A DNA stretch of 64,000 nt from Apus apus (GCF_020740795.1 NC_067296.1:5929001-5993000), one strand, 5' to 3'; shown: positions 38,687-56,665, counted from the first letter of the stretch. Numbers and translations are program-made. Notes: generated from the letters alone by a model not told the origin.

Positions 38687-41118
38687 ACAGCTTCAAAACG
38701 GCATCCCAGTTTATTGCCTGTGGATTTCCCGTAGCATTTCTCATAGGAAAAATCTTTGCTTTGGTCTCAAGATTGCCAGTCCCCTGGCCATGCAGGCAGC
38801 AGGTCCCTGGCCCGGTGATGCTGAGAGCCCTGGTGAATGATGGAACAATTCACATTTTTTTTGTGGAATGCTTCTGAGAATAAAAAGAGCTGTGTAAGTG
38901 CAAAGTGCTGTCACGAGAGAAGTGCAGGAAACAACGCGTTTTAGCACCTTCAGTAATGGCCAGGGGCATACTGGGACCTGTACTGAGCATCTAAAATGAA
39001 ATTGCAGCTACCAATTGAAATTGCAGCTCTGAGGGGGCTGGCTGATTGTGCATTCCATGTCTCATTCCCTTGTGTGAGCCCTTTGCACACACAAGACTCA
39101 GCAGCCAACTCCATGGGACACTGTTGAAACCTGGCGTGGCAGAGACCCAGAGCTGCATGGCCTGCCTGGCTTCCCAGCCTGCTTCTCTGAATGTGGCAGT
39201 TCCCCAGGGAGTTTGCAATTGATTAAGTATTCTCAAAAGGTAGCTCATGAGTCTTAAACTCACACTGCTCTCCTCTGCTCTGCTCAGTGGCCAACTCTTC
39301 TAGGGACCAAACAGCCACATGTCCATCCCTCGCCCCAGCCCCTCACCCAATGCAGCATCAGGCTCCCTCCTGGGGAACATCAAGCTCTTCTCATGGTGCA
39401 GACACCCATCCTCCTGCCCTCCCATCCCTGTGGTAGCTGCTCTGATGCTGGTGGAGGACAGGAACCCAGAAGAGTTTCTTGTAGCATTTGGTTTTTTGCA
39501 CTTTAGCAGCTGAAACTAAGCAGGAGCCAGCACCAGCCCTTTACAGAGCACCAGCAAACAGAGGCTGCCACCTAATGATTTTCCCTTTGTGACTTTACAG
39601 TAGCTAAAATGGCAACCAAAGCTGTATTGTTGAAACCCACCCTGCCAGGTCAGTAGACAGCCTTTGCATTTACACTGCACACTGGGCACCTCACCTAGGC
39701 TTTGAGATGCCCTTGATTGGGAAGGAGAGGGCTTTGTCCTGCAGAGAGGCCGTGTGGACCAGTGGGCAGCAGGGAGCTCTGCTTGCTGGGCAGTGATGGG
39801 GGCAGAGGCGACCCAGGAGAATACTCCAGGCACACCTACTGAGGCCATGGCCACTAGCTTTCCAGGAGCTAGGTTTTTGTAGTTGCTTGGGCACCCCAGA
39901 TTGGGATAGCTGTCCACCAGAGCTCCAGATTCCACTTTAAATCCTGGAACTTTAAATTCTGCAGCTGTTTTTTTCCTTGGGGCTCTTGCTCCTTATCCAG
40001 AGCTGCTCACTGGTCTCTGCTTTGGTGATTCCAGCTCTTTAACCTGGATCTGGTTTGGGCTTTGTTTGGAGAGTAAATCTGAGGCATGTTCCCCCATCCC
40101 CACTGTGCTGGGCTTGATTTCCTCCTGTGAGCTGTGCCAGGTGGAAGGGGCATCCTGGGGATGCAGTGCCTCACCCAAGACCCCTCAAGCAGCACTGCCA
40201 TGGCCTGCCACCCTCCCAGGATGCCAGGGTCCTGCCCATGTTTTGTGGCAGTTCTGAATTCAGGCCACAGAGGGCCTTTCCTGTCCTTGGTAGGAGGTAG
40301 GGATCTTTTGCAGCAGCCCACAGAGGGCTGATCTGCCAATGTCCAGGAGAAGGCAGGGACAGGGAGGGAGCTGCCTCTGTGCTGGCCAGGGAGAAGGGCA
40401 GCTCCCAGCGAGCTTTTCTCCAGGTTCCCTTTGCTTTCCCCTGTGCCCACTGCTCCCTCCATGGCTTCTCCCTTCCCTCTCAAGATGAGGCCTTATTCCA
40501 GCCCGAGGGGACTGGGGCTGCAGCAGCACCTCCTTGCACTGAAGCTCCATCCCACGCTGCCCACAGTGGGGCCCGGGCAGTGCAGCAGAGCTGGCCTCTG
40601 CTGGGATGGAGCCACCACCCCCAGCCCATCCATGCTCCCAGCTCCCCAGCCTGCTGCCCCCCTGCCTTGGACCCCCACTGCCCAGGGCCTGGCCACAGTA
40701 GGGAAATCTGCTTTCCTGGGGTTAAACCTTTTTGCTTCAGTAATTGCTCTGCAAAACCTGATCGCTTTGCCAGGGCACTACAGGGTTGCTACCTCTCTTG
40801 CCTTTCAGTAGGAGTGGGGGGCAGCTGATCTCTATTTGGGCTCTGTAACACTCTCCAAAACTTTATGGAGGTTTTTAACATCGGCCTGTGAGATGTAATT
40901 TCTGTGGAGCCAGAGGGGACACAGGCAATGGAGCTGGACAGCCTGCTTGCCACCATGGGCTGCCTTGGGTGGAAGGTGGGACACTGGCTGCTCCTCTGTA
41001 GTCAGGAGAGGATTCTGCTGTACTTTTTTCCTGTCTGTAGGTTTTATTCAGACAATATGTAATGATTGAGTGATTTACAATTCAGTGTTAAGCTAATGAA
41101 AATGTTGATAATGGTGAT

Positions 41119-41124
41119 AATAAA
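41119..41124 (+). terminator. RIMS4: Candidate distal poly(A) signal of RIMS4
   Basis: AATAAA sits in an AT-rich context and is followed by a CTTTCTTTTTTTTCC tract and a GU-rich segment (GGCGTGTTC...GGTTTTTTCTGG). This is a good match to upstream and downstream cleavage elements. Using it would give a 3'UTR of about 7.8 kb. Confidence 0.4.
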
Positions 41125-41149
41125 ACCTTTCTTTTTTTTCCTATGGCGT

Positions 41150-42390
41150 GTTCAAGGTTTTTTCTGGAGTGTCTCTGCCCTCTCTGTTGCCACAACCCTT
41201 ATCTTTAACCCAAGATTTCTTCCTCTTGGGCCTACAAGGGAATGAGAGCAGCTCAGCCTGGTATGTCCCAGCCCTGTTCCAGGCTCCTTCCCAGTGCTCC
41301 CTGTGGAAGTACCCCCTCTGAATCAACCCCAGCTTCAAACTTATGCCCTTTCCAGATGTAATTTGAGTGTGGGCATCTCCAGGCACCAAGTTAAGCTTGT
41401 TCCCAGCTTGTACTCCATTCTTTGAGAATGTCTTAAAGGTTGGGTTTTTTTCATGCCTCCAAATCCCTCTGCAGGTCATCAGGGCAGAACTGAGGAGCAG
41501 GGCAGCTCCCCAGCCACCCACCACCCCAGCTACAGCCCCAGGGGGAGCAGTGATGGAGGATTTCCCCAGGCAGTGTCTGGGAGGTGGGGGCAGTCCAGCC
41601 CGGCCTGGCACCTGGGGTTGAACAGCATCTCCCACCCTCAAACTATCACCAGCTTCCAAAAGTAGGAGGGGTCTCAGGCAGTCACTCCCCAGCAATGCTG
41701 CCTTGCAGCTGGAGCTGCACAGCAGCAGCTCCAACCCCCCTGAGCTGGTGTCCTGCTCTCTGCTCCTCAGCTTATTAGCAGCTCCACCCTCTGCCCCAGA
41801 CAGGCTGTGGAGCAGACATCACCCTGCCAGGCTTTGCATCATGGTGAAGCAGCTCAGTGACATGAGCACGGAGCCACCAGGCTCTGGCAGCTGAATCCAG
41901 AGGAGAGCACAAGGCTGGCTCAGCCTCCCCACGGGGGCTTGTTCTGCTTTCAGCTCCAGAAGAGGTGGGTTTCAGCAGGATGATGCCATGCAGGCTGTGA
42001 CTTGTGCAAGAGCTGAAGAGGTGCAGCATGACAAGTGCCAGCTCCATCCTGGCCACTTGGAGGGTTCAACAGGGAAAAGGTGAGAGATCCAAGGGCAAGA
42101 CCACCACAGCACACCTGAACCTCAGGCTAACAGCCTCGGGAGGGTAGAGGGAGATGGGACACAGCAATAAAGGGGCTGAGCTGGGGGGGACCAGCTTGAA
42201 ATGTCATCAACTAGCTGAGAAGCCAGTGAAAGCCTCATTTTTAAGCCTGTTTCATATACCCCTGGATATAAACACTGCCTATACCCCTGTGGCAGGGGAG
42301 CCATCCCTGGTGTACCCCTGCAGCTGGGCAGGACTGGGGTTTGGGGCTCAGACACATATTTCTGCTCCCCTCATGACAAATAACCAACCA
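41150..42390. other. Tail-to-tail gap between RIMS4 and KCNK15
   Basis: A gap of about 1.2 kb separates the distal + strand poly(A) candidate from the - strand KCNK15 poly(A) candidate. A - strand frame of up to 197 residues crosses part of it but has no recognised domain and is probably chance in GC-rich DNA. No RNA gene or repeat is evident. Confidence 0.5.
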
Positions 42391-42409
42391 CCACCAGCTG
42401 GATTCACCT

Positions 42410-42415
42410 TTTATT
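42410..42415 (-). terminator. KCNK15: Candidate KCNK15 poly(A) signal
   Basis: On the minus strand, AATAAA at this position is followed about 15-30 bases later by a GU-rich run (GGTGGTGGTTGGTTATTTG). This is an almost textbook hexamer plus downstream element. It implies a 3'UTR of about 1.26 kb after the TAG at 43673. Confidence 0.55.
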
Positions 42416-43672
42416 AAACTGCCCAGAACAAAGAGAGGAGAGAGCAAAGCCTGCCCTGAGGCTTCCCAGTGCTGCCACTCTGTATGCCTTCCCCACCAGG
42501 AGTCTTCCTGGAGGAAAATACTCTCTAAATACCTCAGAGAGTATTTTAGATAGAACTAAGACTGAGAATGTACCTTGATTGGAGGGGGGAAAAAGTGAAA
42601 CTGGCAGAGCCCAGGCCTGCTTCTTCAAGACAAAGCAGGATGGACATGGACCACACTGGGGGGCACCAGATGGGAACAGCCTCCCAGGTGGGGCTGTGTG
42701 GGTACCCCATCCCACCTAGGGATGCACATGGAGATGGGATCACCCCAGCTCTGATAACCCCAGCAGCAATGAGTGCACACCCACGGGCTGGAGGGCACTG
42801 GGGCTGGGCTGCCAGCTGGAGGAATGAAAGGTGGTGAAGGAATCATGTCATCAGGGGCAAACCCTTTGCAGGTGGCTCTGGAGATTCAGGGAGGCTCTCC
42901 CAGGGGCTGTGCCCTTGGCCCAGGCTGGGCTGGAGGAGTTCACCTTCCCCTGTGGACAGACACAGGATCCCACCAGCCAGCTCCACCAGGAGGACCTACC
43001 AGTAGCGAGGTAAAGTGTACTGGTGGGTGAGTGGGTGGACCTCCAGCTGCCAGAAGTACTGAGCCACGAGTCTGAGGACAGAGCTGGAGGACTGGTGCCA
43101 TGAGTTTGTCCCCATGTGCTGAGCAGCAGGACTGCAGCCTGTCCCCTCCTGCCCAGCTGCAAACCTGCTGCATGGCACCGACTCACCTGCACCCGGTGTC
43201 GGGACAATGTGAATATCCCCAGCTCTGCAGGGCTCAGTAACACAGGCTTTGCTTTTGATAAACTCTCAGCAAGTGCAATCCAGCCTGTGTAGCAGGAGGC
43301 AAGAGCTGGTGGTGGCCACAGCCAAGGCTGGGCAGGGTGGGAGGGCAGCGATGCCTCCGTTTGGGGAGCAGGGAGGTGGGAAAGCAAGCCTACAGCCTGC
43401 TGGACTTCACCTGGACTTCACCAAATGCTTGAACCTACCTGGGGGGGGAAAGCAAAGAAAAACTAACAGTGTCATTCAGTGCCTGCAAAAAGGAACGATT
43501 TGTTTCTCAAAAAAGGTTTAAAGGCTCCTGCTGGCCCCTGTGTGGGGCTGCCTGCCAGCTGAAAGGGGAGAGGAACAAGAAAGGAGAGCATTAAGAAGGA
43601 CCTGACATCTCTGTTCTTAATTTATCATCCTAGTATAAGACTGGAGCACTGTGTACAGCTGGGTATGTGCTC

Positions 43673-48560
<4,888 letters not shown>

Positions 48561-49039
48561 CTGGTTTAAGGGAGCAGAAAGGAACAAATTAACCAGGTTC
48601 GGCGTTTCTGCTGATTTCTCCGGCCTGTTCATCAGACGCTGCGGGTGAAGGGGGGGGGGTGACACACGGGACATGGGGCTCACCAGCCCTGCGGGCAGCG
48701 AGCGGAGCCTCCTGGTGCTGGGACCGCGGGTGAGCCGGGGGGGCTCCGAGGTGCAGGGAAATGAGCTGGGGTCGTTAGGAGGCAGAGCCCACAAAGCCAG
48801 GAGCCTCTTCCTCATTACTGGTTTCCTGAGCTTTTCTGTAAACCTTATGTTTCACTTGTAAAAACAGATGCTTCTCTAGGTTGTGTGTTGCAGGAGATGG
48901 TAGGAGATTCCTCCTTCAAGAAATAAACCCACCATCTCTGACTGGGAAGAAGACAAACAAGGAAAAACAAACCAACAAGCAAGGTTACATCCCTCTTCAT
49001 CTGTCCCACCTCTCTCCGGGAAGAACAAGATGCTCAGGG

Positions 49040-49275
49040 CTTTAGTTGCAGCGAAGGAGGTTCAAGTTGGGCATAAGAAAAACTTTTTCACCGTGGAGAC
49101 TGAAACAGCAGAACAGATTGCCTGGGGAGAGTGTGGCAGCCCTGTCAGTGGAGGAGTTTAAAAATAAGATAAGCAGATGTCTGCTGAAAGTGCTCCGGGT
49201 GCAGCTGATGCTCCCCTGGAGCAGGGGAAGACTCGATGCCTTCCTGAAACCCCTTCCAGCCCTGTCCCCTGCATT
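49040..49275 (+). mobile_element. CR1-type LINE 3' fragment
   Basis: The segment reads like a CR1 3' region in order: 'gaggttcaagttgggcataa', 'aaaactttttcacc', 'agaacagattgcctggg', 'agtggaggagtttaaaaata', then 'gactcgatgccttcctgaaa' and 'ccccttccagccctg'. It matches the family feature 'aggttcaggttgg...gaaa...ttcttcac...gaacaggctgcccaggga', ending in 'cccttccaaccc'. It is degenerate with no intact frame, in plus orientation. Confidence 0.8.
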
Positions 49276-52200
49276 TCAGTGGCCAGTGTGAGGGACAGAA
49301 TGCCCTTTCTCACTGTAATCCTGAACTCTTTTTCACCCTGGACACTTGCCACTTCCCTCCTCCTTGCCAGGACCATTAGTGAAAGTTGTTACTGAAGAAA
49401 AAACACAGGCTCCAGCATCCATCACCCGCAGCACAAGCTGCCAGTGGATTGCTGCTTGGCATGGCAGTCCTTGCAGCCTCCTGAATCACGAGGCAAAGCC
49501 TCTGCTGGAGGAATGTGTCTGGTTTATGTTCACCCTGGTGTTGTTTGCAGCCCTGCTAGTGGGGCCAGAGATGCTGCCAAACCTCCAGACCCTGAGCTGT
49601 GTGTGTGTGTGTGAAGATACCCTTCACCTGCTGCCTTCCAGCTTTCCACTGGTCGGCAATGACATCCCAGCTTGAAGACAGGACACAAGCTGCTAATTGA
49701 GCTCTAATTAGTTCCCTTACAGAGAAAGCAGATCTCACAATGACCACATCACTGTGTACCTGTCACACACTTGGGGCCTCAAGTGCCCTTGCAGGACAAG
49801 TTCTGGAGTCCCCAGGTAATATTTGGAGCATTAAGCTGGTGCTCTAGAGTGTTTTCTGCTGCACCGTGCAGATGTTGGGCCAAGGCAGCAGAGCAAATTT
49901 AAGCATGCAAAACCCTGGGAGATGCCATCCAGCCCTGGGAGAGGGTAGGCAGAAGCTACGTGCACAGTTTCCTTTAGCAGCAGCATCCCTGAAGGAACAA
50001 GAGTAGCAGGATCCTAATAAAAAAGGCCCCAGTAACAAATCCAGCTCCGAGGAAGCCAGGACCAGGAGGCAGTAACACCCAGCCCCGGGTTCTTAACAAG
50101 GCTTGGTCATTCAGATGGTGCTGAAGTCAGCCTGCTCTGCCCTTCTGCTGCTCCTGCTTTCCTTTTCCTGCATGCAGTGAGCAGCGAGGCACAAGCAAGA
50201 CCAAACTGTGTCAGATCACTGTTGTGTAAGACAGTCCCTCCCGAGGAGGAAAGTTTCATGCTTTCCCACTGGGAAGTTCCTTCAGTTCAACCTTTGTCTT
50301 TCCCCTGACTTTGCTTGTGAAGGGTCAGGCAGGAGCCGCAGGATCAGGCCAGGCAAGATAATGGTACTTCATCATTGATTTCCTGTGAGAAGTTGCATTA
50401 TGAGATTAAATGTCTCATTTTTATAGCATGGGGAGGCATAGAGAAAGCAAGAGCTCTGGAAATGAAATAGAAAATAGATAGAAGTCAAAGTGATGTGTTT
50501 CTGTTGTGAGGTGCTTGTGACCAGGAATGAACGTACCTTGTTTGTTTGTTCAGTCCTTTGGAGCTGAACTTTGAGAAGCTGCTTCCTTCTCAGGTTTGTA
50601 AACAAAGTCAGACCTCATCTGTGTTTAAACTGGTGCCTAATTAATGTGTCTAATTGGTCCGCATCTACTAATTCCAGGCTGGTGGGGAATTTATTAAAAA
50701 GCTTTGCCAGTTTTAATGGATTGAAATGAGCAAAGCTGCTTAACTGGGATGTCTCAGATGAAAGGTGCTAAACAAGGGACCAGCAGTGTGGGTCTGTTTG
50801 AGTCCATCCTACAGCCCAACGTGCGTGGGCAGAAGTGGGAGCATCCCACCAGCTCTGCTCAAGCTGCTTTGGGCTGAGGATGGGGTCTGGCAGGAGTCAG
50901 CCCCCTCCCCAGGTTTCAGCCACAACACGCTCCAGCCCTCTGGGGGCTCAGAGACCCTCTTTGTGTGCTCTGCCTCATTTGGTTATTTTTAGAGAACTAA
51001 GAGATGTTTTCTTTTGCCTTAGTAAAAGCATCAGCAATTCTGGCTTTAATGCCATTTAATACAGAGATTACAGCCTCGCAATGCCACAGGATATTTTTAA
51101 ACCAATGGATTAGTTCATTTCTAAAAGGGATTAGATACTGAGATATGAATAACAACCAGGGGCAGCTGCCCAGGCAGGAGTGGGACTCCAAGCACTGCCT
51201 GGCTGTCCCAGGCTGGGTGGGCACAGGGAGCAATCCCTCCTCTTCTGCAGAGTCCCTGACCAGATCCCAGGTGGACAGAAGCAAAGTTTCCTTCTGCCCC
51301 ATGACTCCATAAATCTTGCTGTAAAATATCCTCCTGCTGGACAGAGCTAATTCGTCCAGGCCATGCTCTGGTTTATTGGAGGCTGGGGAACCTCATGGCT
51401 TTCTCTTGGCTTTGGGACCTCCCTGACTCTGCAGCTTGGCCAGCTGCAGGCTCTTTGCTCTGTGCTGTGATCTAGAAGCTCAGTAAGAGAATTAACAAAG
51501 TGTGGGCTATAAACTGTTGCACAGAATGACACAGAATCAGGGAATTGCAATGCAGATGCCTCCACGTGATCACCATGGATGTGGTTTGTAGGTTTCAAAA
51601 CCTAGGACAGGTGGACACAGCTCCACATGGGACTCTCTTCAATGGCCTTGCCTGGTACCAGCCATGCTGAGCTTTGGCCATACCTCCTCCTGATGCCCTG
51701 GCACCCCCAGCCCGTTTGTGAGCCTTCCCCAATTACCCCTCCTACCCAAAACAGGTCCTACAATGAGCCTCCCAGCCCCATCCTTCCCACAGCTGCTCCC
51801 CTTGCAGCCTGGTCTGCCAGTGGTGGAACACGAAACAGACCTGGGCTGGAAATGCTGACACTGCTCTTGACAATTTATGGTCACAAACTCTATTTTCAGC
51901 TTAATAAGTTTTTTTATACGCTTGGAAAGCTGTCAGTTGAACATCAGCCAGGCACAAAGTACCTGCCATAAACAGCCTGGACTGCAACCAAATGGGAAAG
52001 GTGCTGCTCTGCTTTAGCAAGTTCTTGATCTCAGCTGCTTTAGTTGGTTCATTTATTTGGTTTGAGGATCTTTGCTTTAATGATAGAGTATGACAAAATA
52101 ATAATGCTCCTGCTTAATAATTTGTGGAAAGATTTGCCGAGAGGCTGTTCAACCAGAGCTGGCAACCAATTTGGGCTGGGGCTTGGGGGTGGGAGAATCT

Positions 52201-52813
52201 GTGGTGCTGCTGCAGGTGCTGGGGTGGGCTAGTCCCTGTGAGGAGCCACCAGACCTCAGTGATGAAGTCTCTTCCATCAAAGAGGCTTTGGGAATGCATC
52301 TGGAGAAGGGTCCCAACTCCCTGGAAAGGTTCATCTAGAGATGAGCTACCATGGCCATGACCACAGACTCACCTATGGCCCCGAGCAGAGCAGGGCCTGA
52401 TCCTGAGCACCTCTGCCCCCACCGTGGTGCTGTGAGGTGCTGTAAATGACTTTTCTGCATCACAGCCCGTGGGTTGGCCAGGAAGGTCAAGGGTGGGGGA
52501 CCAAAGGATCTGGGAATGATTTGCAAATATGTGAGGCTCTTTTGAAGGGCTCCCCGGTGACAGCTTCACCCCTGTCCTTGGGGGGGCCATGTGCAGGGCT
52601 GGAGGGGGGAATGGTGACAACTCCCAGCCCACCCATGAGCTGAGCTGTCCCCCAGGTGAGGCTGGGCTGTGTGAGCAGCCAGGCTGCTGACCTCTTGGTG
52701 CAGGAGCAGCCCTGTCTGCTGCCCCAGGGCTTTGCTTCCCAGGCAGACAGTTTACAGCAAATGACTAAAAATAACCCGGTAATAACAAAGCACTTCAACT
52801 GAGGAAAAGTGCA

Positions 52814-52819
52814 TTTATT
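52814..52819 (-). terminator. Orphan AATAAA on the minus strand
   Basis: AATAAA in the minus orientation is followed by a moderately U-rich stretch (GCACTTTTCCTCAGTTG). No coding gene was found upstream of it within the intergenic interval. It could be a distal site for the P2Y-like receptor transcript, a non-coding RNA, or chance. Confidence 0.15.
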
Positions 52820-53567
52820 AGTAAAACTCAAGTTGTCCTTTCCTGTTCTGCCCCTGCAGCTCAGGGAGCTGGTGCCGAGATGCTGCTGGCTGCTCTTCCA
52901 GCCCAGGCTCCAGCTGAGTTCCATGGAGTGTTTGATTCCCCCAGGAAGTTTTTTCCCCTCCTGCTAGTGATGCTCCACAGGCTGGTCCCAGCCACCTACC
53001 TGCCCTGGCCAGGAGCAGCTCTGATTTTGGGGGCACAAGAGATTTCCCAGTAGTGAATTTCCCTGTGGAAACACTCCCAGCTGTGCCACCCCTGAGAGCA
53101 CAGCAGGTTCCCAGAGGGGAATGAATACAACTAAATGACAATGTTTGTTTTCTCTTGTGGCAAAAGCACCCTGTTGGAGCCCCATTTCTTCCTCTACCTC
53201 AAAATTACAGATTTTACTAAGTCTTGTTTGTATTCAGAGATTTTCCAGCTGCTTCTTTCCAGGCTTTGCTCTGGAAGGGTTGACTGGGGAGATGAGATAC
53301 ATCCTGTCTGAACTGCAAAAGCAAAGATGTTCCTGTGTGCCTGGCTTAGCTGTTTGTGTCCTGGTCCAGCCCTGCTCCTTTCTTCTCAGCCATGCTCATG
53401 GGCTGTGTGGTGTCCCTGGGGCAGAGCAAATGGTAGCACAGAAACCACAGCTGCTCTGGGCATCAGGATGCCAGATCTGCCATGATTCACTTACAGGGAA
53501 TCAAATTAACACTAGGCTTTTCTGGAGCCAGGCAAACCACCTGAGCTAAATAGGAAAACAAAAAACC

Positions 53568-53570
<3 letters not shown>

Positions 53571-53602
<32 letters not shown>
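53571..53602. repeat. (CAA)n microsatellite
   Basis: About ten and a half CAA units, preceded by an A-rich stretch. Confidence 0.95.
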
Positions 53603-55768
53603 GAGGCTTCTCTGGGTTCAGAAATATTCTGTTAACTTTTAGGTCCCTTGTTTGAGTGTCTCTTGGGGTAGAAGTTGAGGTGCTGAGCAGTGACAGGAGA
53701 TGATGCTCATCTTGGTATCCCCTCAGGGCACCCCCACACAGGGCCAGGTGACAGACTCAGAGCATGGCTATTTTTGGGTTTCTGCCTGGGAACTGCATTT
53801 GAATGGTCCCCTTTCTGTAGGAGGATGGAGATCTGCAGCCCAAGGGCTCTCTGCCTCCCCTGCTCCTCTGGGCTCTCAGCGTGGCAACGTGTTTGCCATC
53901 CCAGCATTGCACTCTCTTTTATAGGGGGATTTTTGCCTCCACAACCAAGTAACAATTAATTCAATGACATCTCCTGGCTCTTGGCATCACCACCACCAAA
54001 GCTATACCTGAGCTCTGCTCTGTGCTAGCAGCTTCCCATTGCCACGGGACCTTCTCACCCTGAACAGCCTGGACTAGGGGCACAGCAGGGCTGCTGGGCT
54101 GGGAAGTGGGCTGACTGTGGGGTGAGGTGCTCCCCACCTCTGCTGAGCAGCACCTCTGCATCAAAGCCAAGGCAGCCAGGACAGGGTTAATCTGCCTCCT
54201 GTCCTTGTATGTCCTCTGCACAGCATGGAAGCAGCCAAGGAGGAGCTGCAGTGCTACTGAGAAGCCTGGGAGCTTTCTGACACTTCTTCGGGTCACGCTT
54301 TTGCCCGTGGACCCAAACAAGCAGAAGAATTTCACACTGGCTGGGCTGCACCCTGGCTTGAAAGGCTCTTCAGGGAGCTGGATCCAACCTGAGCAGCTCC
54401 TGGTCAGGGCAGAGTGGAGTTGTTGAGGGAAATCCAGACTATAGTCTCCTGCCAGGTTGCTGAGAGGGCAGTGCAGGTCGTGGTGCACAGAGCAGCTCTG
54501 GGGGTTTTGTGCTGCCCTGCTCTCCGTGCTGACCCTGCCTTGAGCAATGAGCAGCACCCGTGGCAAGGGGTGTGGAGGGCTTGCCATGGGGGACATTTAG
54601 AGGGATGGGCTGAAAATTGGCTCCTCTCTGTTAAGCCTGGGCTCACCAAGTCCTCCAGGACAAACCCCTGCCCAGAGGGTGTAGCTGCAGTCACTCTGTC
54701 AGGCACATACAAATGGGTGTTGGAGCTGCAAGCTGTGCAGTGCTGCTGCTGCCCAGCTGCCAGTGCATTCCTCAGCTCTGGCCCTGCCCAGGTCCCACGC
54801 TACATGGCATCACCTATTTATAACTGCATGCAGTGCAGGAATAATATTAGACTGATGGCCTCACATAGGCATGCTAAATGTTATGCTATTTATGTGATTT
54901 GCTCGTCTTCACAAGCTGTTGGTCTTTCAGATGCTAAAACACTCTAGAGCCTTAGCACAGAAGAAGACTCAGATTGTCCTCTTTACAGCACCCAGTCCCA
55001 GGCACATTTTCCATTTTTTTTTCTAGCTCACCTGGAGTAATTGCATCCCCTATTCCTTCCCCAGCCTGATCAATATCCTTGGTAAATAAGATAACTTGTC
55101 AAGTCTGTTGTTCCTGTAGCCAAAGGTACCTGAGCAATGAAATTGTTTTGCTGAAGAAATATAGATGCCTCTTGCTGAATCCAAGGATGCTGTGACCTTT
55201 CATTAGTGACCAGAGTGACTCATCCCTTCTGTGCTAAATGCAGCCTCCCCCCACTCCTTAAAAGATGCTCCACAAAGTCCTGCTTTCTGGTGCCTGGAGC
55301 TGAGACCTGTGGGACCTTCCTGCTCATGCAGGACCTTCTCCTCCAGCTTTGCCTGTAGTCTTCACACCTCTGCTTGGGGGCTCCTGCATTATGGAGCTGC
55401 CCTGTCTGCATGGCAGGGACCCCATGGTGCAGAGTCCCAGGGACAACCCCGGGGGATAAAAAACACTGGAGAGGTTTTGAGGTGTCAGTGGTGCCCACAC
55501 ATTTCGGGCAGGTCCTCAGTGGTGACCATGCACCCGCAGTGGCTGCTCTTTGCAAGGGAAGGAGCCTCTCCCGGCAGCAAGGGCTGGAGGGAGGGGGGCT
55601 GCCCCGTCCCCAGCTGCAGCAGGTGGTCATGCAGGCTCATGTGCCAGCAGTTAGCCCTTAATTACACATGCAGCTAATAAAGGGAAGGACCTCACCTTCT
55701 GCGTTCATAGGGAGAAGCAGCAGTGTCTGAGAATCAAGAGGACTGCAAAGCAAGAGGTACAAATAATT

Positions 55769-55788
55769 CCCCCCCACCCCCCCCCCCC
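55769..55788. repeat. C-rich homopolymer run
   Basis: C7-A-C12 in intergenic DNA. A likely sequencing/assembly-sensitive site. Confidence 0.9.
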
Positions 55789-56659
55789 GGTATCTCAGGG
55801 ATATCAGCTCAACACTCAAATTCTTAATGGCTTTTGCTGATTTGACCGGTGCAGGACACAGAAAAATGAGCAGAGATGCGGTTGTAGCTGTCCTTGGGGC
55901 TCAGAGACGCTTCTTAGGATCTTTAAATCACCATCAAGACTGACATGAGGGGGCACCAGAGAGGACAGAGTTGGGCACAGCGATGCAGAAGGTGAGCGCA
56001 GAGTTTGCTGGCACTTCCTCCAGCTCCCTCCCCATGGATGCAGTGATGATTGTATTTCAATCAGTCATGCTCAAAAGGGTGCAGTGACAGGGTGCTGCAG
56101 CTCCTATGGGCTGTGGGGAGCTGCAGCTGGTTCTGTATGGAGCTGTAGCAGCTCGGATGGGATCCATGTGTGAAGATGGAAGAGCTGGACATCTTTCAGA
56201 GGTGTGGGTGTTTTTCAGGAAAGGAGAAGAGTTCAGAGCTTTGGAGAAGCCCAGATCTGGGGACTTGGTGCAAGCAGCAGAGGCCAGACTTGGTTCTCAT
56301 GTCCCAAAGATGTTCCCTACTGCAGCAACAGGGTAACATCTCCTTTGGGAATACAAGCTTTGTCTTCGGGTTTCCTCTGGAGGAGGTGGGAGCCAACAGT
56401 TTCAGCGCTTTGTTGGACCCCTGCCAGAGACTGAACAGACTCTGGGGACCTACCTTTGTGCGTGCCTGGTCCAGCATTGCTCTCCAGCAGCTGCCTGAGG
56501 CTCACCGCGCTGGCAGCTCCTGTTGGCAGAGCCCTGGGACACTTGTCACCAGTCCCTACAGCAGGGGGCCCCGTGCTCCAGCCCCCAGCTCAGCTGGCTC
56601 CTGTGCTCCTGCAAGGCTGTGAAAGAAGCCAGGCCACTCAGGACTGAAAGCATGAGGTG

Positions 56660-56665
56660 TTTATT
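56660..56665 (-). terminator. Candidate poly(A) signal of the P2Y-like receptor
   Basis: On the minus strand, AATAAA lies 1.3 kb after the receptor stop codon. It is preceded by an AU-rich sequence (GATAATATGTCTAAAGTGC) and followed by a GU-containing stretch (CAGTCCTGAGTGGCC). It is the first convincing hexamer downstream of the stop. Confidence 0.4.

Larger units (their letters stand above)
33361..41150 (+). other. RIMS4: Probable RIMS4 3'UTR and downstream flank
   Basis: No coding potential was recognised after the stop. Much of 34.5-38.2 kb is AT-rich, as in the long 3'UTRs of neuronal genes. Canonical AATAAA signals on the + strand occur at 34922, 38681 and 41119. The last is followed by a U-rich and then GU-rich tract and is the best distal end. 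A 12-G run (36649-36660) and a 24-A run (36746-36769) lie inside. Where the real transcript ends cannot be decided from sequence alone. Confidence 0.45.
48563..56650. other. Intergenic region between KCNK15 and the P2Y-like receptor
   Basis: No gene could be supported on either strand. A CR1 fragment lies at 49.04 kb, a (CAA)n repeat at 53.57 kb and a C-rich run at 55.77 kb. AT-rich blocks with many TAAT/ATTA cores occur near 50.64-50.73, 51.05-51.15 and 54.80-54.95 kb. The longest anonymous frame (211 codons, minus strand, 53961-54596) shows no domain. Confidence 0.6.

Noticed and set aside
51520-51560. 'cagaatgacacagaatcagg' run as the edge of a CR1 copy
   Set aside because: The similarity to CR1-associated 'acagaatcacagaat' is too short, and no CR1 body adjoins it.
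53961-54596. 211-codon minus-strand frame
   Set aside because: No recognisable domain, signal peptide or splice context. A chance frame of this size is possible in GC-rich intergenic DNA.
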